Source: Certhia americana
Lineage: Eukaryota; Chordata; Aves; Passeriformes; Certhiidae
Reading direction: 5' to 3'
Assembly (NCBI GenBank): GCA_018697195.1
Contig: CM031879.1
Coordinates: 29,764,473 to 29,828,472 of the forward strand
Length of the DNA stretch: 64,000 bases
The position numbers and the translations under genes are program-made. This document shows positions 25,801 to 37,225 of this stretch, piece after piece (position 1 is the stretch's first letter; each line of letters starts with the position of its first letter). The notes below the pieces were generated by a model. It made no database searches and was not told the origin of the DNA. It saw only the letters and a list, made by a program, of their open reading frames with translations.

Positions 25801-26467
25801 AAAACTGCTCAGCTATGCAGGTATTGCATGCTTTTGAGGGGAACATATTACTTTGAAAAATATATCAGCTAAAAAAAGTAAAAACCTAACTAAAAGTATT
25901 CTTGTTTAACAGGGGTTTTTTACTGCTTTTATTAAAAAAACCAAACAAATAAAAGCTGAAGTGTTTGTATTTAGTAAATATTTTTCTTTTAAGAATAATT
26001 CCAGAGATGATCAGTTTGAAATAGAAATTTTTATGATTTCTTTTAAAAGCAGTGGTGTCCAAACACACAACTGAGAGATTTCTTTGCATAATTGCACTCT
26101 ACCTGCAGGGAGAGATCTTGATGTGAAATAATAACAGCTAGAAAAATAATTTTTTACCATGGAAATCCATATCAATAAAGTTTCTCATAGTTCCACAGAT
26201 CAATAATATTTTAGAAGCAGAAGTACAGCAATAGTGAACTGATGAGAAACTAATTTTATCATATGGGGATCAAATTTTTCAGAAATAATTATAGATTTCT
26301 AGGATCTTATGAACTTCTTATTGAAGTTTACATATTGGGCACCAAAGATTTATTTAATGTTTGTTTCAGGTTTTTTGCAATAAACTAATACACTGCATGT
26401 AGTATATTCAATAGTTTTATTTGTAATAACTGTATAAATATAACACATTTTGCAACATAATGCATTT
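22814..26467. other. Unique AT-rich DNA, no gene seen
   Basis: Only short open frames without recognisable products and one A11 run near 23,746 were seen. No RNA gene or further repeat was identified. Confidence 0.6.
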
Positions 26468-27095
26468 TCATGGTATGAGAAGAGCCTGGCTCCATCCTGT
26501 TGACACCCTTAGCGTTAGACACTGACAGATATTGGTGAGGTCACCCCTCAGTCTTCTCTTCTCAAGACTGAACAGGCACAGCTCTCTGAGCCTTTCCCTG
26601 TAAGAGATGCTCCCATTCCCCTGATCATCTTTGTCACCCTCTGTGGGACCCACTGCAGGAGCTCCATGTCTCTCTTGCACTGAGGAGCCCAGAAGTGGAC
26701 ACAGCACTCCAGATGTGGCCTCACCAGGGCTGACTGGAGGGGCGGGATCACCTCCTTTGCCCTGCTGGCAATGCTCTTCCCAATGCACCCCAGGATTCCA
26801 TTGGCCTTCCTGGCCACAAGGGCACTGCTGGCTCATGGACAGCTGGTTGTCCACCAGGATCCCCAGGTCCTTCTCCACAGAGCTGCTCTCCCAGCAGGTG
26901 GGCCCAAGGCTGTCCTGGTGCAGAGGGTTATTCTTCCCCAGGTGCAGGACCCTGCATTTGCCTTTGCTGAATTTCAGGCAGTTCCTCTCTGCCCATCTCT
27001 CCAACCTGTTGAGATCCTTCTGCAGGGCTGCAGAGATCTCTGGGGTATTGATCAATCTTTCCTGGTTTGTGTCATTAGTGAAATTAGTGCTCTTC
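26468..27095 (-). mobile_element. CR1 LINE, ORF2 C-terminal region, 3'-truncated
   Basis: This is the best-preserved CR1 coding relic on the minus strand. The conceptual protein shows the sequence after the polymerase core: INTPEISAALQKDLNRLERWAE, then NCLKFSKGKCRVLHLGKNNP, then [22 protein letters not shown] (27,055-26,830). A frameshift near 26,820 moves the rest ([31 protein letters not shown]) into another frame. The element stops near 26,470, just after the stop region, and lacks the whole 3' UTR and terminal repeats. The 5' end near 27,095 is a normal 5' truncation. Base composition is much richer in G+C than the surroundings. Confidence 0.92.
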
Positions 27096-30000
27096 TCTCA
27101 TCTACCCATTCTTTTTTTTTTTTCATTTCAGAAGGCAATCACATTGTTAAGCACAATTTCCCCTTCATGAATGTATATGTAATAATAAATATTTACTTCA
27201 TGTTTAGAAATACATACATAAATTTATATGCATGTGAATCATATATAAATTTTTGAATCTTGCCAAGGATGTTAATTAGGATTTTAGGAATAGATATTGT
27301 TTCTACTTTTCAAGATGATCCTTAAGTGGAAAGCAGAATATTATGCATTTGACACACAATGAAAGAATGCCAAAGCAAGTGAAATGCAACACTACATAAC
27401 TGCAGGAATATTAGTTGTGATTATTATACTCAATAAATACTTTATTCCAAAATGCAGAAAAAAGTGAAATGTTAAATAAATTGATGGGAATAAAACAATT
27501 AAATTACTTTCTTCTTAAAGAATTTTAAGATATAATAATAGAAATACAAAAATAACTTCCAATTGGAACCCCCAATATTTAAAATGGATTAGCTTACATT
27601 TTTTCATCTGCTTATCTTATAAGCATGAATAGATCACGTTAACATTACTGAAAAAGGTGACTGACTTGGTTACTTTAAGAAATGAAAAACACAAAAGAGA
27701 GTAATAACATGAAGGATTTTATTCCATAGGGAAAAAAAGTCAATAAATAATTCAGGCCTTAAAAAGAAATTGCCAACACAGAAAAGTTTCTGTATTTGAG
27801 CAGTCCCTGATGAAGGACATATGGAATTTGGAAGACCAGTTCTAATCAGCAGACATTTTAATACATGCTTAATATTGCTATCAGTAACTAATATGACATG
27901 ACTTTCAAAAAAAACCCAACAACTTATGACTCAGAAAATACTCATACAGAGATACTCATACAAAGCAACACTCAGGACAAAATTGAATACTGTTAATGAA
28001 TTATACTTTTTTATTTGTTTGTTTATGTATTTATTTATTTAGGCATCTAATCTTTAAATGCAGCATTTCATAATCTAGCTACATATTTTAATTTGTTCAG
28101 ATTGCTTTGAAATTTCATCATATATTTCTTATGCAGATATGGAATTCCATTTTACATATATGTGCAGATAGATCTTCCTAAAATTTAAATAATCAAATTT
28201 TATATTGAAAAGAAGACATCAGAACTCATGTTCACAATCAATTTTTATATCACTAGCATAGAAAATATAAAAAAAGGTGGAATTCAATTGTTCATTTAAA
28301 TTATAAAGCCCAAGATTTATTTAATTCTGATACAGAAGAACAGAACTATTTTGTGTTTACATACATGCTTCGTACAATAGAATAATGTATGCAAGTATCC
28401 ATTACTAAATTTCAAATTTATCTTTAATGTTTCAATGCATTGGTCAGATAGGCCAATGCATTAATATTTCCTGTTGTATTAATGCATGAATATTTTAAGC
28501 CTGTCACATTCATTATTAACTGAAATACTAAATTGCCAAGAATCAATATGAGAATCAAGTTTATACTGTGCTTAGATTATTAAGGAATAATAAAATATTT
28601 AGAGATCCTTTATTGTGTGCAATCTGCAAAGTGATTGTTAGGAAATTACACCATCAAATTCCATCCTACATTTTATATATAACATAAAGATAAGTTTGAG
28701 AAAATTATTAGGCTCTCAAATCTAACTCAAGAAGTTCTGAAAATGCAAGATTAAGGCTGACAGAATTAAGATTGTTTCTAATTCTTATACACCTTTGTGT
28801 AAAACAAAATGTTGTCTTTTTCCTAAAGGTCTTATAGCTAATTCAATGAGCTAGCACTTGAAATAATGAATGGCTATTGAATATGTTCTTTTTCTCTTGT
28901 TCAGTGCATGGTTCTGTGTCATATTTATTGCATACCATACAAGCCCCTTCCTCAAGAAAAAAATAACAATTTTCTTGTAGCCACAGGATTTTCAACACTG
29001 TGCTATCTGAATTCTCCAATGGCAGTTATAAGTTTATTTTAGCAATATAGCTGTGAGTTAAAGTTACATGAGAGGTTTCTTCAGTGTAAGAATATCCAGT
29101 TTCATCTCCCCACATAGCAGATCATGTTGTTGGCCCCCAACTGCCAAAACACATTTGATTAACATTAAGCTTGACAACAACAGTGGGTGTAAAGTAGTTC
29201 CACTGTCTGATTGAAACAGATACCTTACCCAGGCAAGTCTTTGCAAATGTTCATGAAGCCACTGATAACATGACCTTTATGGCATTTACTAAGATCTTTA
29301 AATTCCATGTCAACTGTCCTGTGCTTTGGGATAACTCCTTCAATGTAAATACATGTGCTCCATCAAGTGTTTTATAAATCTTTCAGTCTGGCAGTGAATT
29401 AATGGTACATTTTGCATATTCTGTCTCATAAGAATAAGCCTTTTTGGCATCTGCAACATTGTATGAATGAAAAATAAGAGAAGCTGAAAACAACATGAAT
29501 TGAAAGGTATGCTGAGGTAGTTTCTACTATGATGTATTCCTCAGAGCAGCTGAGGAATGGTACCCACCTACCTGTAGTGTTGTATTGCTGTGCAGCATAC
29601 AAGATTAAGCAAGAACAAGTCAGGTTAGCATTGAACCTGTTTCCCCTAGAACTTTAGCCTTAGCAAGCAGATAGTGTTTTGGAATGGATTAGCTAGCAGT
29701 TTAAGGAACAAAGGCAGTGTAAACTACATTGATTAAAGACAGTGTAATTCTCTGTCCTTTTCCAATTTGGTTTCTATTTAGAGGTCTCTAGAAAGAAACT
29801 GGTTTTGCCTCATCAGAATTAAGTTTAACACAACTGAGTGTCCTCACTAGTGAAGACATCTAGAAGCACGAGGCCTTTGTGAGTGATATGGTATCCATTT
29901 ATTTTCAGTTTAAGAGATAAGCCTCAGGAATTCTTCTAAAAAGATTAATTTATGGATCAGGTATCTATCATTTCAAGAATCCTTCAGATTTATAAATTAA

Positions 30001-30578
30001 AAATGTATATTAAATTTTCTGTTTTAAAATGCTGGTCTATTTTAGCTATAGAAAATATGTATGAACAAATTTATCTCATGAAAAAGTAAATGCAGGGTTT
30101 TCTGATTTTCTAGCAAAATTAAGAAGCCAGACATAAAACCTTTATTTGTCTTTCTAAAGTTACTTTCAATCCAAATCAAGTAGAAGCAGTTGCAAAATTT
30201 CTGGTTGGATTGTCTAAATCAGTTTATGATTTTAGCAACATTATTAGATACTGTGCATCCATGCTGCTTTCTGCAGAAGGGAAAAATAAAGGCAAAAAAC
30301 CTAAACCAACATCATGCTGCCATTTTGAAAATATTAGAAAAAGTTTCAATTCAGTTGTATTATACTGAGTTTTTGACTCAGAAAGAGAACGATGACAAAA
30401 TTTATTAATTTTTTAGATAAATGGTTCATCCTGTAGAAAATTAAATTAGAAATTCTGTTCCAATTTAATTTATAATATGCAGCAGCAAGTTTACCAGATT
30501 GTGGTTTCTGGTATGGAAACCAAGACAACAGACTGAAAAACAAGATCAAAAGTGTCATCTACCATTGCACAGAAAATC
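27096..30578. other. Very AT-rich unique DNA, no gene seen
   Basis: This is one of the most AT-rich parts of the window. It holds an ATTT/TTTG patch at 28,008-28,042 and an imperfectly spaced inverted repeat of AATGCATTGG (28,434-28,443 and 28,453-28,462). The frame at 29,064-29,246 (-) has no recognisable family. Confidence 0.6.
28434..28462. repeat. Inverted repeat, 10-bp arms
   Basis: AATGCATTGG and its perfect reverse complement CCAATGCATT are separated by nine bases. Confidence 0.85.
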
Positions 30579-30600
30579 ATACCACTGCTAGCAGTGGTAT
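30579..30600. repeat. Perfect 22-bp palindrome
   Basis: The 11-bp arm ATACCACTGCT is followed immediately by its exact reverse complement, with no spacer. Confidence 0.95.
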
Positions 30601-30749
30601 ACAACACATGTAAAAATACAACATTATTATGTTTCACATTGTTGAAAGATCAGCACAAAATTTAATTTGTATCACAAATTAAAGGACATTGTATTTGAAT
30701 GTCAGTTTCCTTCTATATATCATACCATAGATTTAAATGACCTTCAAGG

Positions 30750-31475
30750 AATCATTGAATCACAGATTCAATGAGGTTGGAAAAAACCTCTGAGATCGAG
30801 TTCAATCTATGACCAAATGCCACCATGTCAACTAAGTGCCATGACCAGTCTTTCCTTAAACACCTCCTGGGATTGTGCCTCCACCACTTCCTTCAGCAGC
30901 CCATTCCAACGTCTATTCACACTTTTTGTGAAGAAATTCCTCCTAATGTTGAATCTAAGCCTCCCCAGGTGTAACTATGCCTTCTCATCCTGTAGCTGGT
31001 TTCCTGGGACAAGAGGCTGATTCCCACCAGGCTACAACTTCCTTTCAGATAACTGTAGAAAGTGAAAAGCCTCATTTTCCTCCAGGCTAAATAATCCCAG
31101 CTCCCTCAGGACCCCTCACAGGACTTGTGCTCCAGACTTTTCACCAGCTCCATTGTCTTCCTCTGGATTCCCTCCAGCCCCTCAATGTCTTTCCTGAATT
31201 GAGGGGCCCAGAACTGAACACAGCACTTGAGGTGTGGTCTCACCAGTTCTGAGTACAGGAGAACAATCCCTGCCCTGGTCCTGCTGGCCACTCTATTGCT
31301 GATCCAGGGCAGGATGCCATTTGCTTTCTTGACCACCAGGGCACGTGCTGGCTCCTGTTCAGCCACTACCAACCAGCACCCCCAGATCTTTCTCTGTTGA
31401 GTAGCTTTCCAAGCCCTTAGCCTATAGCACTGTATGAGATTGTGGTGGCCAAAACATAGGCAAGCTGGCACTTGA
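30750..31475 (-). mobile_element. CR1 LINE, ORF2 tail plus complete 3' UTR
   Basis: On the minus strand the element runs from the C-terminal ORF2 segment to the CR1 3' end. The protein relic (31,471-31,106) shows VVKKANGILPWISNRVASRT, then SELVRPHLKCCVQFWAPQF, then ELVKSLEHKSCEG. These are the standard steps before the CR1 stop. The UTR follows (on the + strand TCCTGGGACAAGAGGCTGATT near 31,003 and CACCTCCTGGGATTGTGCC near 30,862). The element finishes at the terminal repeats (ATTGAATCACAGATTCAATG). It is 5'-truncated. Confidence 0.93.
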
Positions 31476-31665
31476 TTTTGTTGAATATCATGACATTCAT
31501 GTCAGCCCTTATTTGATAGTGCATATGCATATACATGGAAAATATACAGAGTAAAGTTACACTGTCACATATTTTAATTTAAATTGAAATACATAGAAAT
31601 TATATTTGAATCATGATACAGAAAGATACAATGAAGTCTAGTGAACTAATACTCAATGTACAGTC
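31476..31665. other. Short unique stretch between two CR1 pieces
   Basis: This is AT-rich sequence with no recognisable feature. Confidence 0.6.
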
Positions 31666-31765
31666 TTAGAATCACAGAATCATTATGACCGGAAAAGATG
31701 AAAGGTCTCCAACACCATGAAGTCCAACCTTCCACCAAATACCACCACACCAGTCTTGTTAATGG
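31666..31765 (-). mobile_element. CR1 LINE, short 3' terminal fragment
   Basis: The + strand shows TTAGAATCACAGAATCATTATG, then AAGTCCAACCTTCCACCAAATACCACC, the complement of a CR1 3' end of the same general type as the 30,750-31,475 copy. It is strongly 5'-truncated. Confidence 0.85.
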
Positions 31766-32770
31766 TTTGTTAATGGATGACTCCTTGTTCTGGAGACAAA
31801 GTACTATTTCCTCAGAAGTGTTAAAGTAATAACATCAAAAATTGTTATAAAAGTATTTCCTTTGTACTTATTAATAGATAAGTGACTTCACAGCCAAGAC
31901 TCAATGTGTTTGGAGCAAAATCTGACATGCAAGTCACAGGACTTCAAGGGTATATTACGGTGTCACATTTTATTTTGTTGCCTCTTCTTGTCACTGCCCA
32001 CTTTGTGTGCACCTAAGATTATTCCTGGGATGTCTTTGGAATACCAAAAGGTCTCTCTAAGATGAAAACCTATGAGCAGTCCAGTGCTCACCTTACCCAG
32101 CAATCTTTTACCTGCTCCAGCTCCCTGAATCTCTAGCATGGCAGAAGGATCATATGGAGCTGCTCACATTCAGCACAAGCTCTAAGCATTGCAATCTGTC
32201 TAATGGGATGTGGCAAGGAAATGTTACAGTGAAGGAATTCAACACAGGTTTGCTGAAGCACATGAGACTAAAGACAGAAATAATGAACCAATGCTGCAGT
32301 TATGCATATAAACAATAAGAACTGAGTCTATGTTTCTTTTTCTATGCAAAATTTCATTTAAGTTAATATAGTTCTGTCCTTTTGGTCTATTTTGGTTTTC
32401 CTTTAGACTGATTAAAATTTTCTGGTGGGTTTTAGGATAATTAAGCAATTTTTGAAACTGTTGTACATACTAGAAACATATTTGAACTTTTTTTTCTCAG
32501 TTGTGAAATAGTCAGTCTTTGTAACAGCTGGTTAATGAAGGAAATATTTTCTGAAGGTCTCTTTGCTAATAGCTCTTAATCTATGCTTCTAATGTGTGTT
32601 TCCTACTGTGCTCAGAGAATACCTCTTTAGGAATTCTTTGTAAGAAAGCAAAAACTTCATTACCAGTTTGTCGTTACCACAGCAACCTCAAGTTTCCTTT
32701 GCTAACTACTTAGGTCAAAGGGCACATCTACCTCCTAACTAAATACTTTCTTTTTTTTTTTAACTTTTTG

Positions 32771-32806
<36 letters not shown>

Positions 32807-33399
32807 ATACTTCTCAGAAAGCCCATGTGGTAGTTTTGGCAGTATGGAGTGTCAGGTTGGAAAGTTGTGAACTTGCTCCCTGGTGAAATTAAAGCCAAAA
32901 TTCAGCTCTGTGAATTCTTTTATTTTCCAGTTTTAGAACAGTAGCTATCCTTACCTTGAGCTCTTTTGCTTTCCTACACAGTGTTTCATGCTGTTAGCAT
33001 TTGAAAGGATACTTCACAGCAGTTCAGAGCTTAAAATTTAATGTATGTTTAAAACTGTTGCAATGTTGCAGCAAATGGTCAGGGTATTTACAGTATATTA
33101 AGTGACTGAAAAAAAAGTCCAGCAGCATAACACAAAAGGAATTCTGTGAAGAAGTAGATGCTGTTAGTGCGTTTTTTCTGACTGCGGTGTGAACTTCAAA
33201 ATCTAGGTGACACAGATTAATACTAGACATATTTTGTCCTTTGCTTCACCTGAGCTGAATGTAACCTTATAAACTTTGACTGAGACCATTAAACTCCTGG
33301 AGAATATAAAGATCAGATTAATGCGAAAATGTGTCCTGTCTTTATAGTATTTCTGTCTATGGAGTCCTGCATAAAAAATTGAAATGGTGAGTGGTGAAG
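31766..33399. other. Unique DNA with a very long T run
   Basis: No gene is seen. The stretch contains the T-rich block at 32,747-32,815 and short frames without recognisable products. Confidence 0.6.
32747..32815. repeat. T-rich block with a perfect T43 run
   Basis: A run of 11 T (32,751-32,761) is followed, after a short interruption, by 43 uninterrupted T (32,773-32,815). It could be the poly(A) tail of a minus-strand retro-insert, but the adjoining sequence is not recognisable and has no well-placed AATAAA. Confidence 0.93.
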
Positions 33400-34625
33400 C
33401 TTAGTAGATGAAAGCATATGGATGCTCTCTACCAGGATTTTCTTAAGCCTTTGACAATGTTTCCCACAGCCATTCTCATGGAGAAACTGGCTTCTCATGG
33501 CCTGGACAGGTCCACTCTTGAATGTGTTAAAAATTGGTTGGATGGCCTGGCCCAGAGACTGCTGGTGAATGGAGCTAAATTCAGCAGGGGGCTGTTCCCT
33601 CATGGGATTCCCCAAAGCTCATTTTCGGGGTCAGCTCTGTTTAGTGTCCAGAGACTGCTGGTGAATGGAGCTAAATTCAGCAGGGGGCTGTTCCCTCATG
33701 GGGTTCCCCAAAGCTCATTTTCGGGGTCAGCTCTGTTTAGTGTCTTTATTGTGAGCTGGATGAGAAGATCAAGTGCACCCTCAGTAATTTTGCAGTCATC
33801 ATCAAGTTTAGTGGGAGTGTTGATTTGCTGGAAGGCAGGAAGCCCCTGAATCATTGGGCTGAAGCCAACTGTGTGATGTTCACCAAGGCCAAGCACCAGG
33901 TCCTGTTCTTGGGTCACAGTAACCCCAAGCAGTGCTACGGGCTGGGGCAGAGAGTCTGGAAAGCAGCTCAGCGGAAAAGGACCTGGGGCTGCTGGTCAAC
34001 AGGCAGCTGAATATGTGCCAGAGTGTGCCCAGATGGTCAAAAGGGCCAATGGCATTTGGGTTTTAATCAGAAATATTGAGGCCAGCAGGACCAGGGAAAT
34101 GATAATCCCCCTCTACTGTGCATTGGTGAGGCCACACCTTGAATCCTGGGTCTCTCCCTGCAAGTGCATTTTGGTGCTGGAGCAAGTCCAGAGAAGAGCA
34201 CCAAACCTGGTGAAAGTTCTGGAGCACAAATCCTATGAGGAGTAGCTAAGGGAACTGGAGGTGTTTAGCTTGGAAAAGGAGGCTCAGGGGAGACCTTATT
34301 GCTCTCTAAAACTGCCTGGTATGGATGGCGTGAGGTGGGAGTTGACTTCTTCTTCCAGGAAAGCACTGACAGAATGAGGAAATTACATCAGTTTGGACCA
34401 GGAGAGGTTTAAATAGGATATCATGAAAAATTTCTCTATGACAAGCATTCAATATCAAGCATTGGAACAATCTGCCCCTGGAAGTCATTGTCTCACCACC
34501 TGGAAGTGTTCATTAAAAATGTAGATGTGACATTTGTGGATGTGGTTTAGTGGTGAACACAGTGCGACTTTGCTATATTTGATGATCTTTGAGGTCTTTT
34601 CTAACTTTAACAGTTCTATGAAATA
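33400..34625 (+). mobile_element. CR1 LINE, reverse-transcriptase half to 3' end, with internal duplication
   Basis: This is the longest CR1 copy in the window. The first frame (33,418-33,849) shows the palm region of the CR1 reverse transcriptase: LASHGLDRSTLECVKNWLDG, then VNGAKFSRGLFPHG and the motif-B-like IPQSSFSGSALF. It carries the VNGAKF to FSV block twice (see the 96-bp repeat). A frame change follows near 33,750, and the catalytic FADD site reads FAVI, so the enzyme is dead. The coding tail continues in other frames (33,825-34,010 and 34,015-34,245: [40 protein letters not shown], stop). The 3' UTR then leads to CCCCTGGAAGTCATTG (34,475), TTTGATGATCTTTGAGGTC (34,578) and the terminus AGTTCTATGAAAT. 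Confidence 0.95.
33553..33744 (+). repeat. 96-bp in-frame tandem duplication inside CR1
   Basis: Copy 1 is 33,553-33,648 and copy 2 is 33,649-33,744. They abut and differ at a single base (A/G, turning Ile into Val in HGIPQ/HGVPQ). The unit is 32 codons long, so the reading frame passes through both. The duplicated block holds the VNGAKF strand and the motif-B-like PQSSFSGS segment of the reverse transcriptase. Confidence 0.97.
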
Positions 34626-36578
34626 GAGGGCAGAAAGATGACAGAATAAACATTGTTCCCCATCTGGAAATGTGGAAGACAGCTTAGGTCAACCCTATTT
34701 CCTTTTTGCAGAGCTGAGGAATAGTCCTCATTAAAGAATGAAACAGTCAAGGAGATTGGGACATATCCTCCTGGGAAATGTGCACATTAGTAGAGAAATT
34801 TTGACAATTAGCTTGGGAGGCAGGTGTGAAGACAAGAAATATAGTTTCTCTTCACCCAAACATCTTTACCTTTCCCTTTCTATATGTAAATATCCCATAA
34901 CATGTACTCTTTGGTCCTCAAATACTGCACTCGGCTTCTCGCAGAGCCCTTGGCAGTGCTTCTTTTCTGTGCGGTGACACTGAGAGCATACCCACTGACT
35001 CCTACTGCTGGATGAACCCTGTCCCTTGGGATCTGACCACCCCTGCAACAGCCCTGGGGCTGGGGCAGTGGCTCCTTTTCCCGACTGAGATATAAGGATT
35101 TGCTGCACATCATCATGCCTCTGTGATCTTTCATGTTTATGAAGAGTCTTTAAGTGCCTAACATAACAGGATTCATTTCACATTATTTCCTCTTTATAGA
35201 TGGAAATTAAAATGGATACTTGTGAAATGAGTGCTATATGGAAGTGTTTTGGAGCAGGCTGCATACATCTAGCCATTTACATAAATTATGCATCTAAATC
35301 TGATCTAGTCACTCAGATTAGTCACTTCCTGCCTGAACACTATGGAAGAGCAGCAGCTCTGTCCAAACCAAACTCTCCTGCACAGCCAAGACAGCCAAGA
35401 GCCATCTCTATGTCACTTAACAGAGTTCTGTTCTAAAGTCTATGAATCACTACTCGACACTAGTATAATTTTGTTCATTTACAAACACCAATTCTTTCAA
35501 GTTATTATTTAAGGGAATATTTTTTAGTTTGTTTTGCTCCATTTCCCTATTCCTTGCTAGCAGGCTTCAAAGGAGATGTCAAATTCACACAACAAAGAAA
35601 GCTGTCAGGAATGACACTGTTATATACTGGAACTTGTCATATACTTGAGAACTGTCCAGAGGTATATAAATCAGATGCCACTGAAAGTGCCTCTTTCACC
35701 AGTATTTCACTACTGAAAAACCTGCTTATTGTACAAGAATACACCCTTCTACAACAGGAGTAACACAGCAGGGAATTTATTCAAGTATGGATGGCTTTTA
35801 AGAAAACTTATGGAAATATGATAGTAAAAAATTCTGTTAACTTTTTTACTTGCCTTTTGTTTAAAATTAAGGGCTATATCAAAAGATGGGACACAAACCA
35901 ATTTCTTTTGTGGCTTATATAATGCCTTTTAAAATATGTTATCCTGGAAACATTACCATTGATTTTGCTGTTATTTTGTATACAAAACTATTCAGTTTTG
36001 CTGTGCTATTGAACAATACTGCTATATTTTCATTAACATCTGAGAACCTGTAGAGTCCGTATTTGTTAAATAAAAAAAAAAATGAAAGGCAAACATTGCA
36101 TAAAACATACTGATAGTGATGGGAGATTTTTTTTTAATCAGGTTTTGAAATTGCACTGACTATCCAAATAATGATAAGAACTTGTTTGCTTTTATTTAAA
36201 TTTATTCAGAGATTTCAAGATTTGGCCTTCACATTCAATAGAAGCCAAACAAATTATTTACCCTGCAGTCCTCTTTGAAACAAATTATTCCACTTTGTCT
36301 CACAAGCAACATCAGGAAGAGCAGATGGACAAGCTTCAGGATGATGGAGGTGTTAGTGAACCGAAAGGTAATTAAGGATATATTGGTTAAAGAAGTCTAT
36401 GCAAGTCAGGAAACATTCTACCATAATGTGAAAGTCAAATTATTGTCTACCTGAAAAAAAATATGTATTAAATACCTCATGTTCAGAGAAGGTAAGTTAT
36501 AAGTCTTTTTCTTTCCTTCTCTTTTGATTTTATGCAATAATCATTGAAAGTGTGAATTATGAATTCAACTTCTGTGTA

Positions 36579-36614
36579 AGTTCCATGTAGTACAGATATG
36601 TACTACATGGAACT
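36579..36614. repeat. Perfect inverted repeat, 15-bp arms, 6-base loop
   Basis: AGTTCCATGTAGTAC and its exact reverse complement GTACTACATGGAACT are separated by AGATAT. The stem is too short for a typical miRNA precursor. It may simply be a cruciform-prone site. Confidence 0.95.
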
Positions 36615-37024
36615 GTAGTAAACAAAGGACCAAATTATGAAAAGAAATCTCTAGTTTTCTTCAAAGCAGTTTGTTCCTGCTTATCTACCACCATTTGTAA
36701 ATGGCCAGTGACTGAAGGTCCAGCTATCTGCAGCACTAATTTTGATCATTGGAGGTGTGTGTGTCAGACTTAGATGCTGATTACAGTTTTAAAGCTGTTT
36801 CTTCATCTGCGTGGTTAATGTTACAGCTTTGCAGACATTAACGCAAGTTCTGCTGACACCCAAGATCCACTGCAGCACACCTGGAATGGGTTGCACTTGG
36901 ACTTACCAAAAGTGAATATTCTAATTGAAACTGTTTAATTAGTCTCAGTCTGTATTCAGTGGGAAATCACCACTTGCAAAGAGTAATTTTCTCAGCTATT
37001 TTGGATGAACCATCTTTCTAAAGC

Positions 37025-37225
37025 TTTTTTTTTTTTTTTTTTTAATTTGCCATTCTCACCTTTGTCTCTGTACTGCTGACCCCTAGCAGTTTTCTCACAT
37101 GGACCAGTCTCGGTTCTCTGGGGCAAAAAGTCTCTCTGGACACACCAGGTCCTCCATCTCCCAGGATTTTGCTGTAATGATTCACTTCTGCAGTTGTTGA
37201 ACATCTGATTATCAATCTGGACATG
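37025..37225 (-). other. Possible small retro-insert with A19 tail (uncertain)
   Basis: On the minus strand, about 180 bases of GC-richer, complex sequence end in GGCAAATT followed by 19 A (T19 at 37,025-37,043 on the + strand). A 60-codon frame (37,224-37,042) stops just before the tail, with the segment KILGDGGPGVSRETFCPREP. This is what a truncated processed retrocopy would look like. However, no AATAAA, parent gene or target-site duplication is recognised. CR1, the main bird LINE, does not leave poly(A) tails. Confidence 0.25.

Noticed and set aside
26631..27256. Frames of 161 and 179 codons on the + strand
   Set aside because: They are antisense shadows of the CR1 ORF2 relic on the minus strand.
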